Below are positions 1-9,040 of a stretch of 64,000 bases of DNA, piece after piece (the stretch's first letter is position 1; the number at the start of each line of letters is the position of its first letter). A model generated the notes under the pieces. It saw nothing but the letters and a program-made list of their open reading frames with translations, searched no databases and was not told the DNA's origin. This DNA is from G965207125 sp965207125. GTDB taxonomy: Bacteria > Pseudomonadota > Alphaproteobacteria > Puniceispirillales > UBA1172. The DNA lies in the NCBI GenBank assembly GCA_965207125.1, contig OZ242263.1:1798001-1862000 (forward strand). Direction: 5' to 3'. A program made the position numbers and the translations under genes.

Positions 1-1
1 T

Positions 2-1264
2 GTGAAAATCGTCCCGCGCGGTGCTGGAACATCGCTGTCCGGCGGCGCGTTGCCCCTCGCGGACGGAATTTTGCTTGGTCTGGGGCGCATGAGCGCTATT
101 CTCGATATTGATTTTGAGAATCGGACTGTTGTTGCCCAGCCGGGGGTGACCAACCTTTCGATCACGGAGGCTGTTCAGCATAAAGGTTTTTACTATGCGC
201 CTGACCCATCCAGCCAGATCGCCTGTACCATCGGCGGGAATGTTGCTGAGAATTCCGGCGGGGTTCACTGCCTCAAATATGGGCTGACCACCAATAATAT
301 CTTGGGGCTTGAGATCGTCACTATAGATGGTGAGGTGATGCGACTCGGCGGCCAGCACCTTGATATCGGTGGATATGATTTGCTTGGGGTTCTGACTGGT
401 TCGGAAGGATTATTGGGGATTGTGACCGAGGTTACCGTGCGCATTCTTAAAAAACCGGCGTATTGCAAAGCGATGCTGATCGGCTTTGATGATATTATTG
501 CGGCCGGGCGATCCGTTGGCGAGATTATCGCTGATGGTATTATTCCGGCGGGGATGGAGTTGATGGATAAGCCAGCGATCATTGCCGCCGATGATTTCTG
601 CGCTGCGGGGTATCCGCGAGACGCCGAGGCGCTGTTGATTGTTGAGTTGGACGGACCTGAGGCTGAAGTAGAGGCGTTATGCGAGCGGGTTGGCGCGATT
701 ACTGCGCGATGCGGCGCGAGTGTACAAAAAACTAGCCGTGATGAAGAGGAACGCGATTTATTTTGGGCTGGGCGCAAGGCGGCTTTTCCTGCGATGGCGC
801 GAATCTCGCCTGATTATCTTTGCATGGATGGCACGATACCCCGGCGCATGTTGCCTGAAATGCTGGGGCGGATGGCGCGGATGAGCCAGGAATTTGGCTT
901 GAGGGTTGCTAATGTTTTCCACGCAGGAGATGGCAATCTGCATCCGTTGATCATGTTTGATGCGAATCAGCCGGGGGAGTTGCGCCGTGCTGAAGATTTT
1001 GGCGCGGAGATTTTGAAAACCTGCGTTGAACTTGGCGGCGTTCTGACTGGCGAGCATGGGGTTGGTGTTGAGAAACGCGATCTGATGGGTCTTATGTTCA
1101 GTGAGGATGATCTAAAGCAACAACAGCGTCTTAAATGCGCGTTTGACCCAGAGCATCTTTTGAATCCGGGTAAGGTTTTCCCCCAGCTTCATCGTTGTGC
1201 TGAACTCGGCCGGCTGCACGTTCATCATGGCAAAATACCTCACCCTGACATACCGCGATTTTAA
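2..1264 (+). CDS. glcD: Glycolate oxidase FAD subunit GlcD (5' truncated by window)
   Basis: FAD-linked catalytic subunit of glycolate oxidase, which oxidises glycolate to glyoxylate together with GlcE and GlcF at the membrane. The reading frame is open to the window edge and starts inside the FAD-binding PCMH domain (PRGAGTSLSGG at about residue 5), so the GTG at position 2 is most likely an internal valine; the family usually has roughly 480-500 residues and about 70-80 are missing. The C-terminal FAD-oxidase domain is complete, with HAGDGNLHP and GEHGVGVEKR. It ends 2 bases before glcE, so glcDEF look like one operon. Identification is firm; only the 5' end is unknown. Confidence 0.93.
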   Translation: MKIVPRGAGTSLSGGALPLADGILLGLGRMSAILDIDFENRTVVAQPGVTNLSITEAVQHKGFYYAPDPSSQIACTIGGNVAENSGGVHCLKYGLTTNNILGLEIVTIDGEVMRLGGQHLDIGGYDLLGVLTGSEGLLGIVTEVTVRILKKPAYCKAMLIGFDDIIAAGRSVGEIIADGIIPAGMELMDKPAIIAADDFCAAGYPRDAEALLIVELDGPEAEVEALCERVGAITARCGASVQKTSRDEEERDLFWAGRKAAFPAMARISPDYLCMDGTIPRRMLPEMLGRMARMSQEFGLRVANVFHAGDGNLHPLIMFDANQPGELRRAEDFGAEILKTCVELGGVLTGEHGVGVEKRDLMGLMFSEDDLKQQQRLKCAFDPEHLLNPGKVFPQLHRCAELGRLHVHHGKIPHPDIPRF

Positions 1265-1266
1265 AA

Positions 1267-2499
1267 ATGTCTGCCTCTGCTCCTGATATCTGCCCTGCTA
1301 ATGAGGCTGAGCTAATCACGGCCCTCACGGCGGCGGTGAAGCAAAAAACCACGCTTGAAATCAAAGGCACGGGAAGTCGCCAATCTTTGGGACGTCCGAT
1401 GGAAACCGATGGGGGGCTTTCGCTGGCGGCGTTTTCAGGCATTTCTCTTTATGAGCCTGATGAGTTGGTGATGACTGTTGGGGCGGCTACTCCGTTATCT
1501 GAAGTCATCGCCGCCCTTGATCACAAGGGGCAGATGCTTGCTTTTGACCCGCCGCTTGGAAGCCTTAAGGCCGGCGATGCCAAAGGCAGTATCGGCGGTA
1601 TTATCGCCACCAATCTTTCAGGCCCGAGACGGTTGAGTGCGGGGGCCGCGCGCGATTATATTCTGGGCTTTAAATCTGTTTCAGGGCGAGGTGAGGCGTT
1701 TCAATCAGGCGGGCGGGTCGTGAAGAACGTCACCGGATATGATCTATCTAAATTAATGGCAGGGTCTTTTGGCACCTTGGCCGCTCTCCATGAAATAACG
1801 CTCAAGACTATGCCGAAACCTAAAACCGCGACCACTCTTCTTGTTGCTCTTGCTTCTGCTTCTGCTGCGTTCGCTGTGATCTCTGGTGCCTTATCATCCG
1901 CGCATGAAGTCGCGGCGGCTTCCATTATTCCTGCCGAGGCCGCAGCACTCTCGAGCATCTCTGCTGTAAGAAAGTGTGGGAAAAATGGGTGTATCGTAGT
2001 GTTACGCCTTGAGGGCATAAAAATCTCAGTGGCGGCAAGGGTGGCGGCTCTTAAATCTGATCTTGCAGAACACGGCCTCATCACCTGTCTTGAAGGGGGC
2101 GAGGCGGATAGGCTTAACGCTGAGATAAGAGAACAGGCTTTATTGCCGGAGGATAAAGAGAGGGTTATTTGGAAAATATCCTGCCCGCCGAGCCAAGGCG
2201 CATCGTGTCTTGAGGTGCTTAAAGCTTTGCCCGATACCTTGGTGTATAGCGACTGGGGTGGTGGGTTGATCTGGGCAAGCAGGCCGATGGAAGATCGCGG
2301 CAGTGCTGAACTTTTGCGGGGCGAGATCGGGGGATTTGCTGCCCACGCCATGCTCTTTAAGGCCCCTGATGCTATTAGGGCTGAGCTGGAGGTCATGCCG
2401 CCTTTGCCTGAGGCGGTGATGCGGTTAACTCGGCGGATTAAAAATGGCTTTGACCCAGAGGGCATCCTTAATCCCGGACGGATGTATCGGGGGATTTAG
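1267..2499 (+). CDS. glcE: Glycolate oxidase FAD-binding subunit GlcE
   Basis: Second FAD-binding subunit of glycolate oxidase, 410 residues. The N-terminal half carries the PCMH-type FAD fold: KGTGSRQSLG near residue 37, a GSIGGIIATNLSGPRR stretch near 110, and KNVTGYDLSKLMAGSFGTL near 155, the GlcE signature. The C-terminal half ends in FDPEGILNPGRMY, shared with GlcD-type enzymes. The ATG lies 2 bases after glcD and the stop 3 bases before glcF, consistent with translational coupling in glcDEF. Nothing looks broken. It is distinguished from GlcD by its shorter length and by its central position in the trio. Confidence 0.93.
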   Translation: MSASAPDICPANEAELITALTAAVKQKTTLEIKGTGSRQSLGRPMETDGGLSLAAFSGISLYEPDELVMTVGAATPLSEVIAALDHKGQMLAFDPPLGSLKAGDAKGSIGGIIATNLSGPRRLSAGAARDYILGFKSVSGRGEAFQSGGRVVKNVTGYDLSKLMAGSFGTLAALHEITLKTMPKPKTATTLLVALASASAAFAVISGALSSAHEVAAASIIPAEAAALSSISAVRKCGKNGCIVVLRLEGIKISVAARVAALKSDLAEHGLITCLEGGEADRLNAEIREQALLPEDKERVIWKISCPPSQGASCLEVLKALPDTLVYSDWGGGLIWASRPMEDRGSAELLRGEIGGFAAHAMLFKAPDAIRAELEVMPPLPEAVMRLTRRIKNGFDPEGILNPGRMYRGI

Positions 2500-2502
2500 C
2501 GG

Positions 2503-3855
2503 ATGCAAACCAGATTTTCCCCTGAGCAACGCTTGGATCCTGTCATTCGTGAGGCCGATCGTATTTTGCGCAAATGCGTCCATTGCGGGTTTTGCCTCGC
2601 GACTTGCCCGACATATCTTGAGACTGGCGATGAGCGCGATAGCCCTAGAGGGCGAATTTGGTTGATCAATGATCTGCTCGAAGAGAGCACGCCGGATGCG
2701 GCGAAAGCCAGCACGACACAGCATCATCTCGATCGTTGCTTAACCTGTCTTTCTTGTATGACCACCTGTCCATCGGGCGTTGATTACCAGCATCTTGTTG
2801 AGATCGGGCGCACTCGTGCGCTTGAGGCCGCGCCGCGTGGCTATGGTGACCGTTTAATGCGGCGGTTTCTGGTTATGAGTCTTAGCAACGCGGGGCTTTT
2901 CCGGTGGTTGGTTTTTCTGGCGTGGGTCAGCCGCATTGTGATTGCGCCGCTTAAACTTTTTCTGCAAAGGATCAAAAAAGCCGCGCGCTTGGTGGCGCTG
3001 CTCGATGCTGTACCACAAAACTTTCCTCGCCTTGATTCTGTCGGAAAACGTGATGCCGTTTATCCTCCGGTGGGGGGCAAGAAGCGTTATCGAGTGGCGC
3101 TGCTGCAAGGCTGCGCGCAGCGCGTGCTTGACCCGGGTATAAACGCCGCGACAATTAGACTGCTTAATCGTCATCATGTCGAGGTCGTGGTTAAATCAGC
3201 CGTGCGATGCTGCGGCGCGGTGGCGGCGCACACCACCGGCGCTGATAGTGCTCAAGGGATGATGATCTCAACGATCACCGCCCTCGCTAAAGAGCACCAG
3301 AATGAAAAACTTGATGCGATTATTATCAACGCCTCGGGGTGCGGGGCGATGGTCAAGGATTATGGGCATCTTTTTGCCCAAAACCACAGTCCTCAAAACC
3401 TTGATTTTAGTAAGGCGGCGGCGTTAGTTTCATCGCTGGCTGTGGATATCACTGAGTTTTTAGCGAGGATCGGGCTTGAGAACCCTCGCCTTGAGGTAAG
3501 CCGCGAGGTTAAAGTCGCTTATCACGCGGCGTGCTCGCTTCAGCATGGTCAGGCGGTTCGTTCGGCGCCAAAAGATCTTCTGGCGGCGGCGGGGTTTGAG
3601 GTGGTTGAGGGTGCAGAATCGCATCTTTGTTGCGGGGCGGCGGGGAGCTATCACGTGTTGGAGCCTGAATTATCAACAAAGCTCAAGACCCGAAAACTCA
3701 CCGCCCTTGAGGCTGCTGGCGCTGATGTTATTGCCTCGGCCAATATCGGATGTATTCATCAACTCGGCCAAGCCACAGCGCCGGTGGTTCATACTGTTCA
3801 GCTGCTCGATTGGGCGACTGGGGGCGTGAAACCCGAAAAACTTAGGGGATCGTGA
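2503..3855 (+). CDS. glcF: Glycolate oxidase iron-sulfur subunit GlcF
   Basis: Electron-transfer subunit of glycolate oxidase, 450 residues. Two 4Fe-4S cluster motifs are visible, CVHCGFCLATCP near residue 24 and CLTCLSCMTTCP near residue 76, followed by a membrane-proximal hydrophobic stretch around 125-145 and two CCG domains (VRCCGAVAAH and HLCCGAAGSY) of the heterodisulfide-reductase type. It is the last gene of glcDEF. Its 3' end overlaps the convergent fumarase gene by 14 bases, leaving no room for a separate terminator between them. Confidence 0.94.
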   Translation: MQTRFSPEQRLDPVIREADRILRKCVHCGFCLATCPTYLETGDERDSPRGRIWLINDLLEESTPDAAKASTTQHHLDRCLTCLSCMTTCPSGVDYQHLVEIGRTRALEAAPRGYGDRLMRRFLVMSLSNAGLFRWLVFLAWVSRIVIAPLKLFLQRIKKAARLVALLDAVPQNFPRLDSVGKRDAVYPPVGGKKRYRVALLQGCAQRVLDPGINAATIRLLNRHHVEVVVKSAVRCCGAVAAHTTGADSAQGMMISTITALAKEHQNEKLDAIIINASGCGAMVKDYGHLFAQNHSPQNLDFSKAAALVSSLAVDITEFLARIGLENPRLEVSREVKVAYHAACSLQHGQAVRSAPKDLLAAAGFEVVEGAESHLCCGAAGSYHVLEPELSTKLKTRKLTALEAAGADVIASANIGCIHQLGQATAPVVHTVQLLDWATGGVKPEKLRGS

Positions 3856-5446
3856 AAAAATCATTGCCCTTATCGTCGACGACAATAAAAGCGGGAAAAT
3901 CCTCTACGGTGATTTTCCAGACGGCTTCCATTCCTAATTCGGGATATTCAAGCACTTCAATCTTGCGGATTGAGGAGATCGCTAGTTTTGCCGCCGCCCC
4001 GCCAACTGAGCCTAGATAAAAACCGCCGTATTTGTGGCAAGCCCTGACCACTGCTTGGTTGCGGGCGCCCTTCGCGAGCATCACCAGCGAAGCACCGGCC
4101 TCTTGAAAGCGCGGAACATAATCATCCATCCGTCCTGCTGTGGTCGGGCCGAAACTGCCTGACGCCATGCCTTCGGGGGTCTTGGCTGGCCCTGCGTAAT
4201 AAATCGGATGGTCTTTCAAATACTGCGGCAAGTCGCCTTCGGCTTCGAGGCGTTCTAGTAATTTCGCATGGGCGCTATCGCGGGCAACAATCAAGGTGCC
4301 GCTTAGTTTCAATCTGGTTTTGATCGGATGGCTGCTCAGGACTTCTCGTATTTTATCCATCGGCTGGTTAAGATCTATTGCGACCGCATCATCTTCGGTA
4401 TCCTCGACATTGGGTAGAAACTTTGATGGGTCGTGTTCTAAGGCTTCGATAAAGATTCCTTCGGGGGTGATTTTCGCTCTGGCCTGTCGGTCTGCTGAAC
4501 ATGAAACGCCGATACCCACCGGACAGGACGCGCCATGGCGAGGCAGGCGAATGACCCTTACGTCATGGCAGAAATATTTACCACCGAATTGCGCGCCGAT
4601 GCCGAGATTACGGGTGATCTCAAGAATAATCTCCTCCCATTCCCGGTCGCGATACCCGCCGCCTATTCCATCACTCTTCTCGGGCATGTGGTCTAGCGAG
4701 TGGGTTGAGGCTGCTTTGACGGTTTTGAGATTGGCTTCCGCCGAAGTCCCGCCGACCACGACCGCGAGGTGATAGGGTGGGCAGGCTGATGTTCCAAGCG
4801 TGCGTAAGGTTTCATCCAGAAAACTTTTGAGGCTGTCGGGATTGAGGATGGCTTTTGTTTTTTGAAAGAGAAAAGATTTATTCGCCGAGCCGCCGCCCTT
4901 CTGGATGAACTCAAAATGATACTCAAGGCCTTTGCCTGCATAAATATCGATTTGCGCTGGTAGATTGGTCTTGGTGTTGACCTCTTCGAACATATCGAGT
5001 GGCGCGACTTGCGAGTAGCGCAGATTGCTGTTCTGGTAGGTGTTAAAAATCCCGCGTGAAAGGGCCTCGGCGTCATCGCCATCCACCAAAACCCGATCGC
5101 CGCGAACGGCATTAACCAGTGCGGTGCCTGTGTCTTGGCACATCGGCAACACTTGTTCCGCTGAAATCACCACATTCTTGAGCAGCTCGAGTGCAACGAA
5201 GCGGTCATTACGCGAGGCTTCGGGGTCGTCCAAAATAAGGCTCAGTTGCTTAAGATGCTCACTCCGTAAAAAATGCGATATTTCCTTAAATGCGGTCTCG
5301 GACAAAAAGGTCAGACCGGCGGGGTCCACAGTTAAGAACTCTTTCCCATCAAGTGAGACAGTCTTCACGTAATCTGATGTGAGATGCGTCCACGCGCACG
5401 ATGGCGCGGCTTTAGGAATAATCGGTGCGTAAAGAAACTCGGTCAT
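3842..5446 (-). CDS. fumA: Class I fumarate hydratase (4Fe-4S)
   Basis: Class I iron-sulfur fumarase, 534 residues, interconverting fumarate and malate in the TCA cycle. Family features are LPMCQDTGTA near residue 100, the cysteine-containing block with HGASCPVGIGVSCSADRQA near 310, and a C-terminal fumarase beta domain with TTAGRMDDYVPRF and NQAVVRACHKYGGFYLGSVGGAAA. It is full length for the single-chain class. It converges on glcF with a 14-base overlap and lies downstream of sspB on the same strand with only 5 bases between the two genes, so co-transcription is possible. Whether it is the only fumarase in the genome cannot be told here. Confidence 0.93.
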   Translation of the reverse strand: MTEFLYAPIIPKAAPSCAWTHLTSDYVKTVSLDGKEFLTVDPAGLTFLSETAFKEISHFLRSEHLKQLSLILDDPEASRNDRFVALELLKNVVISAEQVLPMCQDTGTALVNAVRGDRVLVDGDDAEALSRGIFNTYQNSNLRYSQVAPLDMFEEVNTKTNLPAQIDIYAGKGLEYHFEFIQKGGGSANKSFLFQKTKAILNPDSLKSFLDETLRTLGTSACPPYHLAVVVGGTSAEANLKTVKAASTHSLDHMPEKSDGIGGGYRDREWEEIILEITRNLGIGAQFGGKYFCHDVRVIRLPRHGASCPVGIGVSCSADRQARAKITPEGIFIEALEHDPSKFLPNVEDTEDDAVAIDLNQPMDKIREVLSSHPIKTRLKLSGTLIVARDSAHAKLLERLEAEGDLPQYLKDHPIYYAGPAKTPEGMASGSFGPTTAGRMDDYVPRFQEAGASLVMLAKGARNQAVVRACHKYGGFYLGSVGGAAAKLAISSIRKIEVLEYPELGMEAVWKITVEDFPAFIVVDDKGNDFFTIP

Positions 5447-5451
5447 CGGGG

Positions 5452-5925
5452 TTAATTTTTCTTACGGAACGAATCGAGCACCACGACATCCGCTCCGCTA
5501 TCACGGGGCGCGTTATCCTTGTCATTTTCCCCGGATAGTGCGTCCGGATCATCTTCAAAGTCTTCAAGGTCGCCGCGCATGAGTTCAAACTGCAATCCGA
5601 ATCCAACCGAAGGGTCATTGAATTCAGTCACCGCAGCAAAAGGCACTGTCAGCAGTTCTTGTTTGCCATTAAAGGATAATGTGATGTTGAACGACTCCTC
5701 ACGGGTCTTAAGATCCCAGAATTGATGCTGGATGATAATCGTCATCTTTTCAGGATGATTTTTCCGCAAGGGCTCTGAGATATGAACATCAGGATGGGTT
5801 GTTAAAAATGTGATGACGAAATGGCAGTCGCCCTGCAAGCCGTCTTCTTCGGCAACAAGCAGGGCCGCGCGCACTACATCACGAAGTGCATTCTCGAACA
5901 GAATTTCATAATTAATCTGGGTCAT
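5452..5925 (-). CDS. sspB: ClpXP adaptor SspB (alphaproteobacterial type)
   Basis: SspB-like adaptor, 157 residues, which delivers ssrA-tagged proteins to ClpXP. The start is taken at ATG 5925 because the family N-terminus begins MTQINYEILFENAL and a GGTAGG ribosome site lies just upstream; a longer open frame to 5997 would add an implausible hydrophobic stretch that runs toward the tmRNA terminator. The core (FVITFLTTHPDVHIS, IIIQHQFWDLK, VPFAAVTEFNDPSVGFGLQF) matches the SspB fold, followed by an acidic disordered tail ending in VVVLDSFRKKN, the usual ClpX-binding end. It is encoded directly downstream of ssrA on the same strand, so the tag and its adaptor are neighbours. Confidence 0.9.
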   Translation of the reverse strand: MTQINYEILFENALRDVVRAALLVAEEDGLQGDCHFVITFLTTHPDVHISEPLRKNHPEKMTIIIQHQFWDLKTREESFNITLSFNGKQELLTVPFAAVTEFNDPSVGFGLQFELMRGDLEDFEDDPDALSGENDKDNAPRDSGADVVVLDSFRKKN

Positions 5926-5998
5926 AAGCCTACCATCTTTAATCGTTATGATTATCTCGATTTTAGACAATAACAAAAGGTAATAACAAAAGACCAAT

Positions 5999-6027
5999 AA
6001 AAAACGGCGAAGGAAAAACCTTCGCCG
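5999..6027 (-). terminator. Rho-independent terminator of ssrA
   Basis: A perfect 9-bp stem (6005-6013 with 6019-6027) around a 5-base loop is followed on the minus strand by a run of T. It sits at the 3' end of the tmRNA coding piece and separates it from sspB. Confidence 0.9.
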
Positions 6028-6029
6028 CT

Positions 6030-6338
6030 TAGATCTTCTGTTGCCAGGTTAACCCAAACCCCGCCAACAGGGCTCAACCCGCTGGACTTAAAAGTGGTAT
6101 TTGTAACCGCGACTACGCAGCAACAGCAACCGGAGCATAGTTGTCATTTGCAACTACTTTGTTAGCCCGATAACGGTGGTGCCATGCCGAGCGAAAACTT
6201 TGTCTTTACTACATGCGTCGATCCTGACTCGCCCCCATAAACTCTAAGATGATGTTATGGTGGAGGCGCCGGGCACTGCCCCCGGGTCCGCACTGCTTAT
6301 TCCACAAGGCTTTTATCGCCATAGCCGGTGCGACCGGC
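6030..6338 (-). ncRNA. ssrA: Two-piece (permuted) tmRNA
   Basis: Transfer-messenger RNA for ribosome rescue, in the circularly permuted alphaproteobacterial form. Read on the minus strand, an acceptor piece comes first, with a T-arm and a mature 3' end CCTCCACCA whose last base is 6258. A spacer of about 20 bases follows, then the coding piece, starting near 6236 with GGGGGCGAGTCAGGATCGAC. The seven bases GGGGGCG pair with CGCCTCC before the CCA, with one G-U pair, rebuilding the acceptor stem. The tag frame runs 6151-6113 and encodes ANDNYAPVAVAA followed by TAG. The 5' end (about 6338) is inferred from the promoter; the mature ends of both pieces need RNA data. Confidence 0.93.
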
Positions 6339-6344
6339 ACAGGT

Positions 6345-6374
6345 TTTATATACGCTTCTTTTCCCTCATTGCAA
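6345..6374 (-). promoter_or_regulatory. Probable sigma-70 promoter of ssrA
   Basis: On the minus strand TTGCAA (6374-6369) and TATAAA (6350-6345) are separated by 18 bases, just upstream of the acceptor piece. A GTGCCGGTCGCACCGG hairpin follows at once and probably belongs to the precursor leader. Confidence 0.6.
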
Positions 6375-6447
6375 AGAGATAAAATTTCTTACTTGCCTCT
6401 GGGTCGATAGGGGTAATAATTAAAAGACGGTGATAAAGGAGAAAATC

Positions 6448-7242
6448 ATGCGGCAATATCTCGAATTAGCAGGACATATCCTGCGCGATGGCGAGATGAA
6501 AGAAGATCGCACCGGCACTGGCACATTGTCATCTTTCGGCTGGCAAAGCCGCTATGACCTGAGCCAAGGTTTTCCTTTGTTGACCACCAAGAGATTGCAT
6601 TTGAAATCGATCGTCCATGAGCTGCTCTGGCTCATTAAGGGTGACACCAATATCCGCTATCTTAATGAGAATGGCGTTACTATCTGGGATGAATGGGCTG
6701 ATGAGGATGGCGATCTAGGGCCTATCTATGGCAAGCAATGGCGGCGGTGGCAAAATCCGGAGGGCGGTGAGACTGATCAACTTGCAGAAGCCATAGAGCT
6801 GATCAAGACCAATCCTGACTCACGGCGAATTCTGGTGAGCGCGTGGAATCCGGCCGAGACCAAAGAGATGGCGTTGCCGCCATGCCATTGCCTTTTCCAG
6901 TTCTATGTGGCCCGGGGCAAATTATCCTGCCAGCTCTACCAGCGCAGTGCTGATATTTTCCTAGGCGTGCCGTTTAATATCGCGAGCTATGCCTTGCTAA
7001 CGCATTTGGTGGCGCATGTCACGGGGTATGAGGCTGGGACGTTTGTCCATACTCTTGGCGATGCGCATCTCTACCTCAATCATCGTGATGCGATCACCGA
7101 GCAGCTAACGCGCACCCCTAAACCTTTGCCAAGACTGCGCCTGATCGACCCGCCTGATCGTCTAGATTTATTCACCGCTGATCATATCGAGATCGAAGGC
7201 TATGACGCGTATCCCCATATCCCAGGTAAGGTTGCCGTCTGA
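6448..7242 (+). CDS. thyA: Thymidylate synthase ThyA
   Basis: Thymidylate synthase, 264 residues, the same length as the E. coli enzyme; it methylates dUMP with methylene-tetrahydrofolate. Start at ATG 6448 is set by an AAAGGAG ribosome site at 6436-6442; the frame is open further upstream but that part would include the ribosome site. Visible are the catalytic cysteine in LPPCHCLFQFY, QRSADIFLGVPFNIASYALL, and HIEGYDAYPHIPGKVAV with the C-terminal valine. The stop overlaps the start of folA by one base (TGATG), pairing the enzyme that makes dihydrofolate with the one that reduces it. Confidence 0.97.
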   Translation: MRQYLELAGHILRDGEMKEDRTGTGTLSSFGWQSRYDLSQGFPLLTTKRLHLKSIVHELLWLIKGDTNIRYLNENGVTIWDEWADEDGDLGPIYGKQWRRWQNPEGGETDQLAEAIELIKTNPDSRRILVSAWNPAETKEMALPPCHCLFQFYVARGKLSCQLYQRSADIFLGVPFNIASYALLTHLVAHVTGYEAGTFVHTLGDAHLYLNHRDAITEQLTRTPKPLPRLRLIDPPDRLDLFTADHIEIEGYDAYPHIPGKVAV

Positions 7243-7781
7243 TGCGCGGCAAAAGCAATGATCCTTTAGTGGCGGTTGTTGCGATGGCGGAAAATAACGT
7301 CATTGGAGACGGTGAGAAATTGCTCTGGCGGATTGAGGGTGATTTGCCCCGGGTTAAAAATTTGACGATGGGGAGGCCTTTGATTATGGGACGGCGAACC
7401 TATCTCTCAATCGGAAAACCTTTGCCCGGCCGTGCCAATATCGTGCTGACCCGTAAAGACAACTGGACGGATGAAGGGGTTATTACCGCCGCCACCCCTG
7501 ATGAAGCCATTGCCGCTGCCGAAAGCTGGCTTGATGCGGGAGCCGATAGAATCCGCGAGATTATCATTTTTGGCGGCGGTGATATTTATGCTCAATTCAT
7601 GCCAGAGATCTCAAGAATCGAGATGACCGAAGTGGCACTGGCCCCTGAAGGGAGTGCGGTTTTTCCTAATATAGATAAGGCGGAGTGGGAGGAAAGTGAT
7701 CGCATTGATCACCCGGCAAGTGCTTTATCCCCCGCCCATTCGTATGTCACGCTCACGCGGAGGCCTCTGCCTACTCACTGA
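7242..7781 (+). CDS. folA: Dihydrofolate reductase FolA
   Basis: Dihydrofolate reductase, 179 residues, regenerating tetrahydrofolate after the ThyA reaction. Typical features are AMAENNVIGDGEKLLWRIEGDLP at the N-terminus, MGRRTYLSIGKPLPGR, and FGGGDIYAQFMP near residue 108. It is translationally coupled to thyA (TGATG). Its 3' end overlaps the convergent mrp gene by 11 bases. Confidence 0.95.
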   Translation: MRGKSNDPLVAVVAMAENNVIGDGEKLLWRIEGDLPRVKNLTMGRPLIMGRRTYLSIGKPLPGRANIVLTRKDNWTDEGVITAATPDEAIAAAESWLDAGADRIREIIIFGGGDIYAQFMPEISRIEMTEVALAPEGSAVFPNIDKAEWEESDRIDHPASALSPAHSYVTLTRRPLPTH

Positions 7782-8883
7782 TGGTGATGGTTGGGGCTGG
7801 GCGTGCGGCTTCGGGCAACATAGCGGCTACTTGACGAGCGATATCAATATATGTCTGGCTTTGGTGGTTATCAGGCATCGAGGCGACGATGGGTCTTCCT
7901 TGATCTGAGGTTTCCCTGATCACGGTCTCAAGCGGAATCGCGCCAAGAAAAGGCACCCCGAGTTTATCGGCTTCGGCTTTTGCGCCGCCGCGCCCGAAAA
8001 TATCGGCCTCCTCGCCGCATTTAGAGCAGATGAAATAGCTCATGTTCTCGATAATTCCTAAGACTGGCACGCTGACTTTTTTGAACATATTGAGACCCTT
8101 GCGTGCGTCGATTAGCGCCAAATCCTGCGGGGTCGAGACGATGATCGCGCCGTCCAGACGCGCGCGTTGCGACAGGGTTAACTGCGCATCGCCAGTGCCG
8201 GGCGGCATATCGATGATTAAAATATCAGGATCCCCCCAGGCGACATCGCGTAGCATCTGTTCCAAAGCGGACATCACCATCGGGCCTCGCCAGATGGTCG
8301 GGTCTTCTTCTTTTAGCATAAAACCGATGGACATCGCTTTGAGACCATGGGCTGTGATCGGGATTAACTTATTGTTTTCAGCCACGGGTTTTTGCGTTGT
8401 GCCAAGTAATTTTGGCAGAGACGGTCCATAAATATCGGCATCTAGAATAGCCACTGAATTTCCTAATGCTTTGAATGCCAAAGCTAAATTGATCGCGGTG
8501 GTCGATTTGCCCACGCCGCCTTTGCCTGAAGCTACGGCGATAATGTGCTTGGCTGGTTGGTAAAGCCGCTCTTGGGGCTTTTGCGTGTTTTGGGTTGGTT
8601 GGGTCTCGCCGCCTTGGGGCGGTTGGGGGGCGCGATGCGCGGTGAGCATTGCGGTCGCTGAAAGAACGCCGGGGATCTGTCTGATGTGATCTTCGGTGGC
8701 ATTTTTAATCGGGGTGATCGCGTCAGGGTTTTGGGGGTCAGCGTCCATAGAAAAGCCTACATGGCCGTTCTTGACAATGATGCCTGAGACGATTTTCTCT
8801 TCTATAAGATTGCGGCTTTTCCCATTGATAATAACCGCTTGCATTGCTTTGATAACTTGATTTTCGGTGACTGATTGAGGCAT
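7771..8883 (-). CDS. mrp: Mrp/ApbC iron-sulfur cluster carrier ATPase
   Basis: P-loop ATPase of the Mrp/NBP35 family that carries 4Fe-4S clusters to apoproteins, 370 residues. An N-terminal MIP18/DUF59-like domain (residues about 5-85) is followed by a proline- and glutamine-rich linker and the deviant Walker A AVASGKGGVGKST near residue 116. CSKCGE near 285 gives the conserved CxxC that holds the bridging cluster. The gene stands alone on the minus strand between folA and hflK. Confidence 0.95.
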   Translation of the reverse strand: MPQSVTENQVIKAMQAVIINGKSRNLIEEKIVSGIIVKNGHVGFSMDADPQNPDAITPIKNATEDHIRQIPGVLSATAMLTAHRAPQPPQGGETQPTQNTQKPQERLYQPAKHIIAVASGKGGVGKSTTAINLALAFKALGNSVAILDADIYGPSLPKLLGTTQKPVAENNKLIPITAHGLKAMSIGFMLKEEDPTIWRGPMVMSALEQMLRDVAWGDPDILIIDMPPGTGDAQLTLSQRARLDGAIIVSTPQDLALIDARKGLNMFKKVSVPVLGIIENMSYFICSKCGEEADIFGRGGAKAEADKLGVPFLGAIPLETVIRETSDQGRPIVASMPDNHQSQTYIDIARQVAAMLPEAARPAPTITISE

Positions 8884-9040
8884 GGTTGTGACCTGATCTG
8901 TTTGTTTCTTGCTGGTTTAGCTATATTCTCTTATTATATAGCAGGTTGAAATCATGCTATACCAAACAAATATGTAGTCGGGGAGTGGTGAATGCAAGAC
9001 TTGCTATTCGCGTCCATCCCTATCTAAGTGGAGAAAGATA

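Noticed and set aside
2..4. GTG at position 2 as the true start of glcD
   Set aside because: The frame is open to the window edge and the N-terminal part of the FAD domain is missing, so the gene begins before the window.
1701..2465. Long open frame antisense to glcE
   Set aside because: It mirrors the codon bias of glcE, has no ribosome site and no domain; a shadow frame.
8884..9040. Heat-shock promoter before hflK
   Set aside because: TTGAAA is present at about 8946, but no convincing -10 element lies at a suitable distance.
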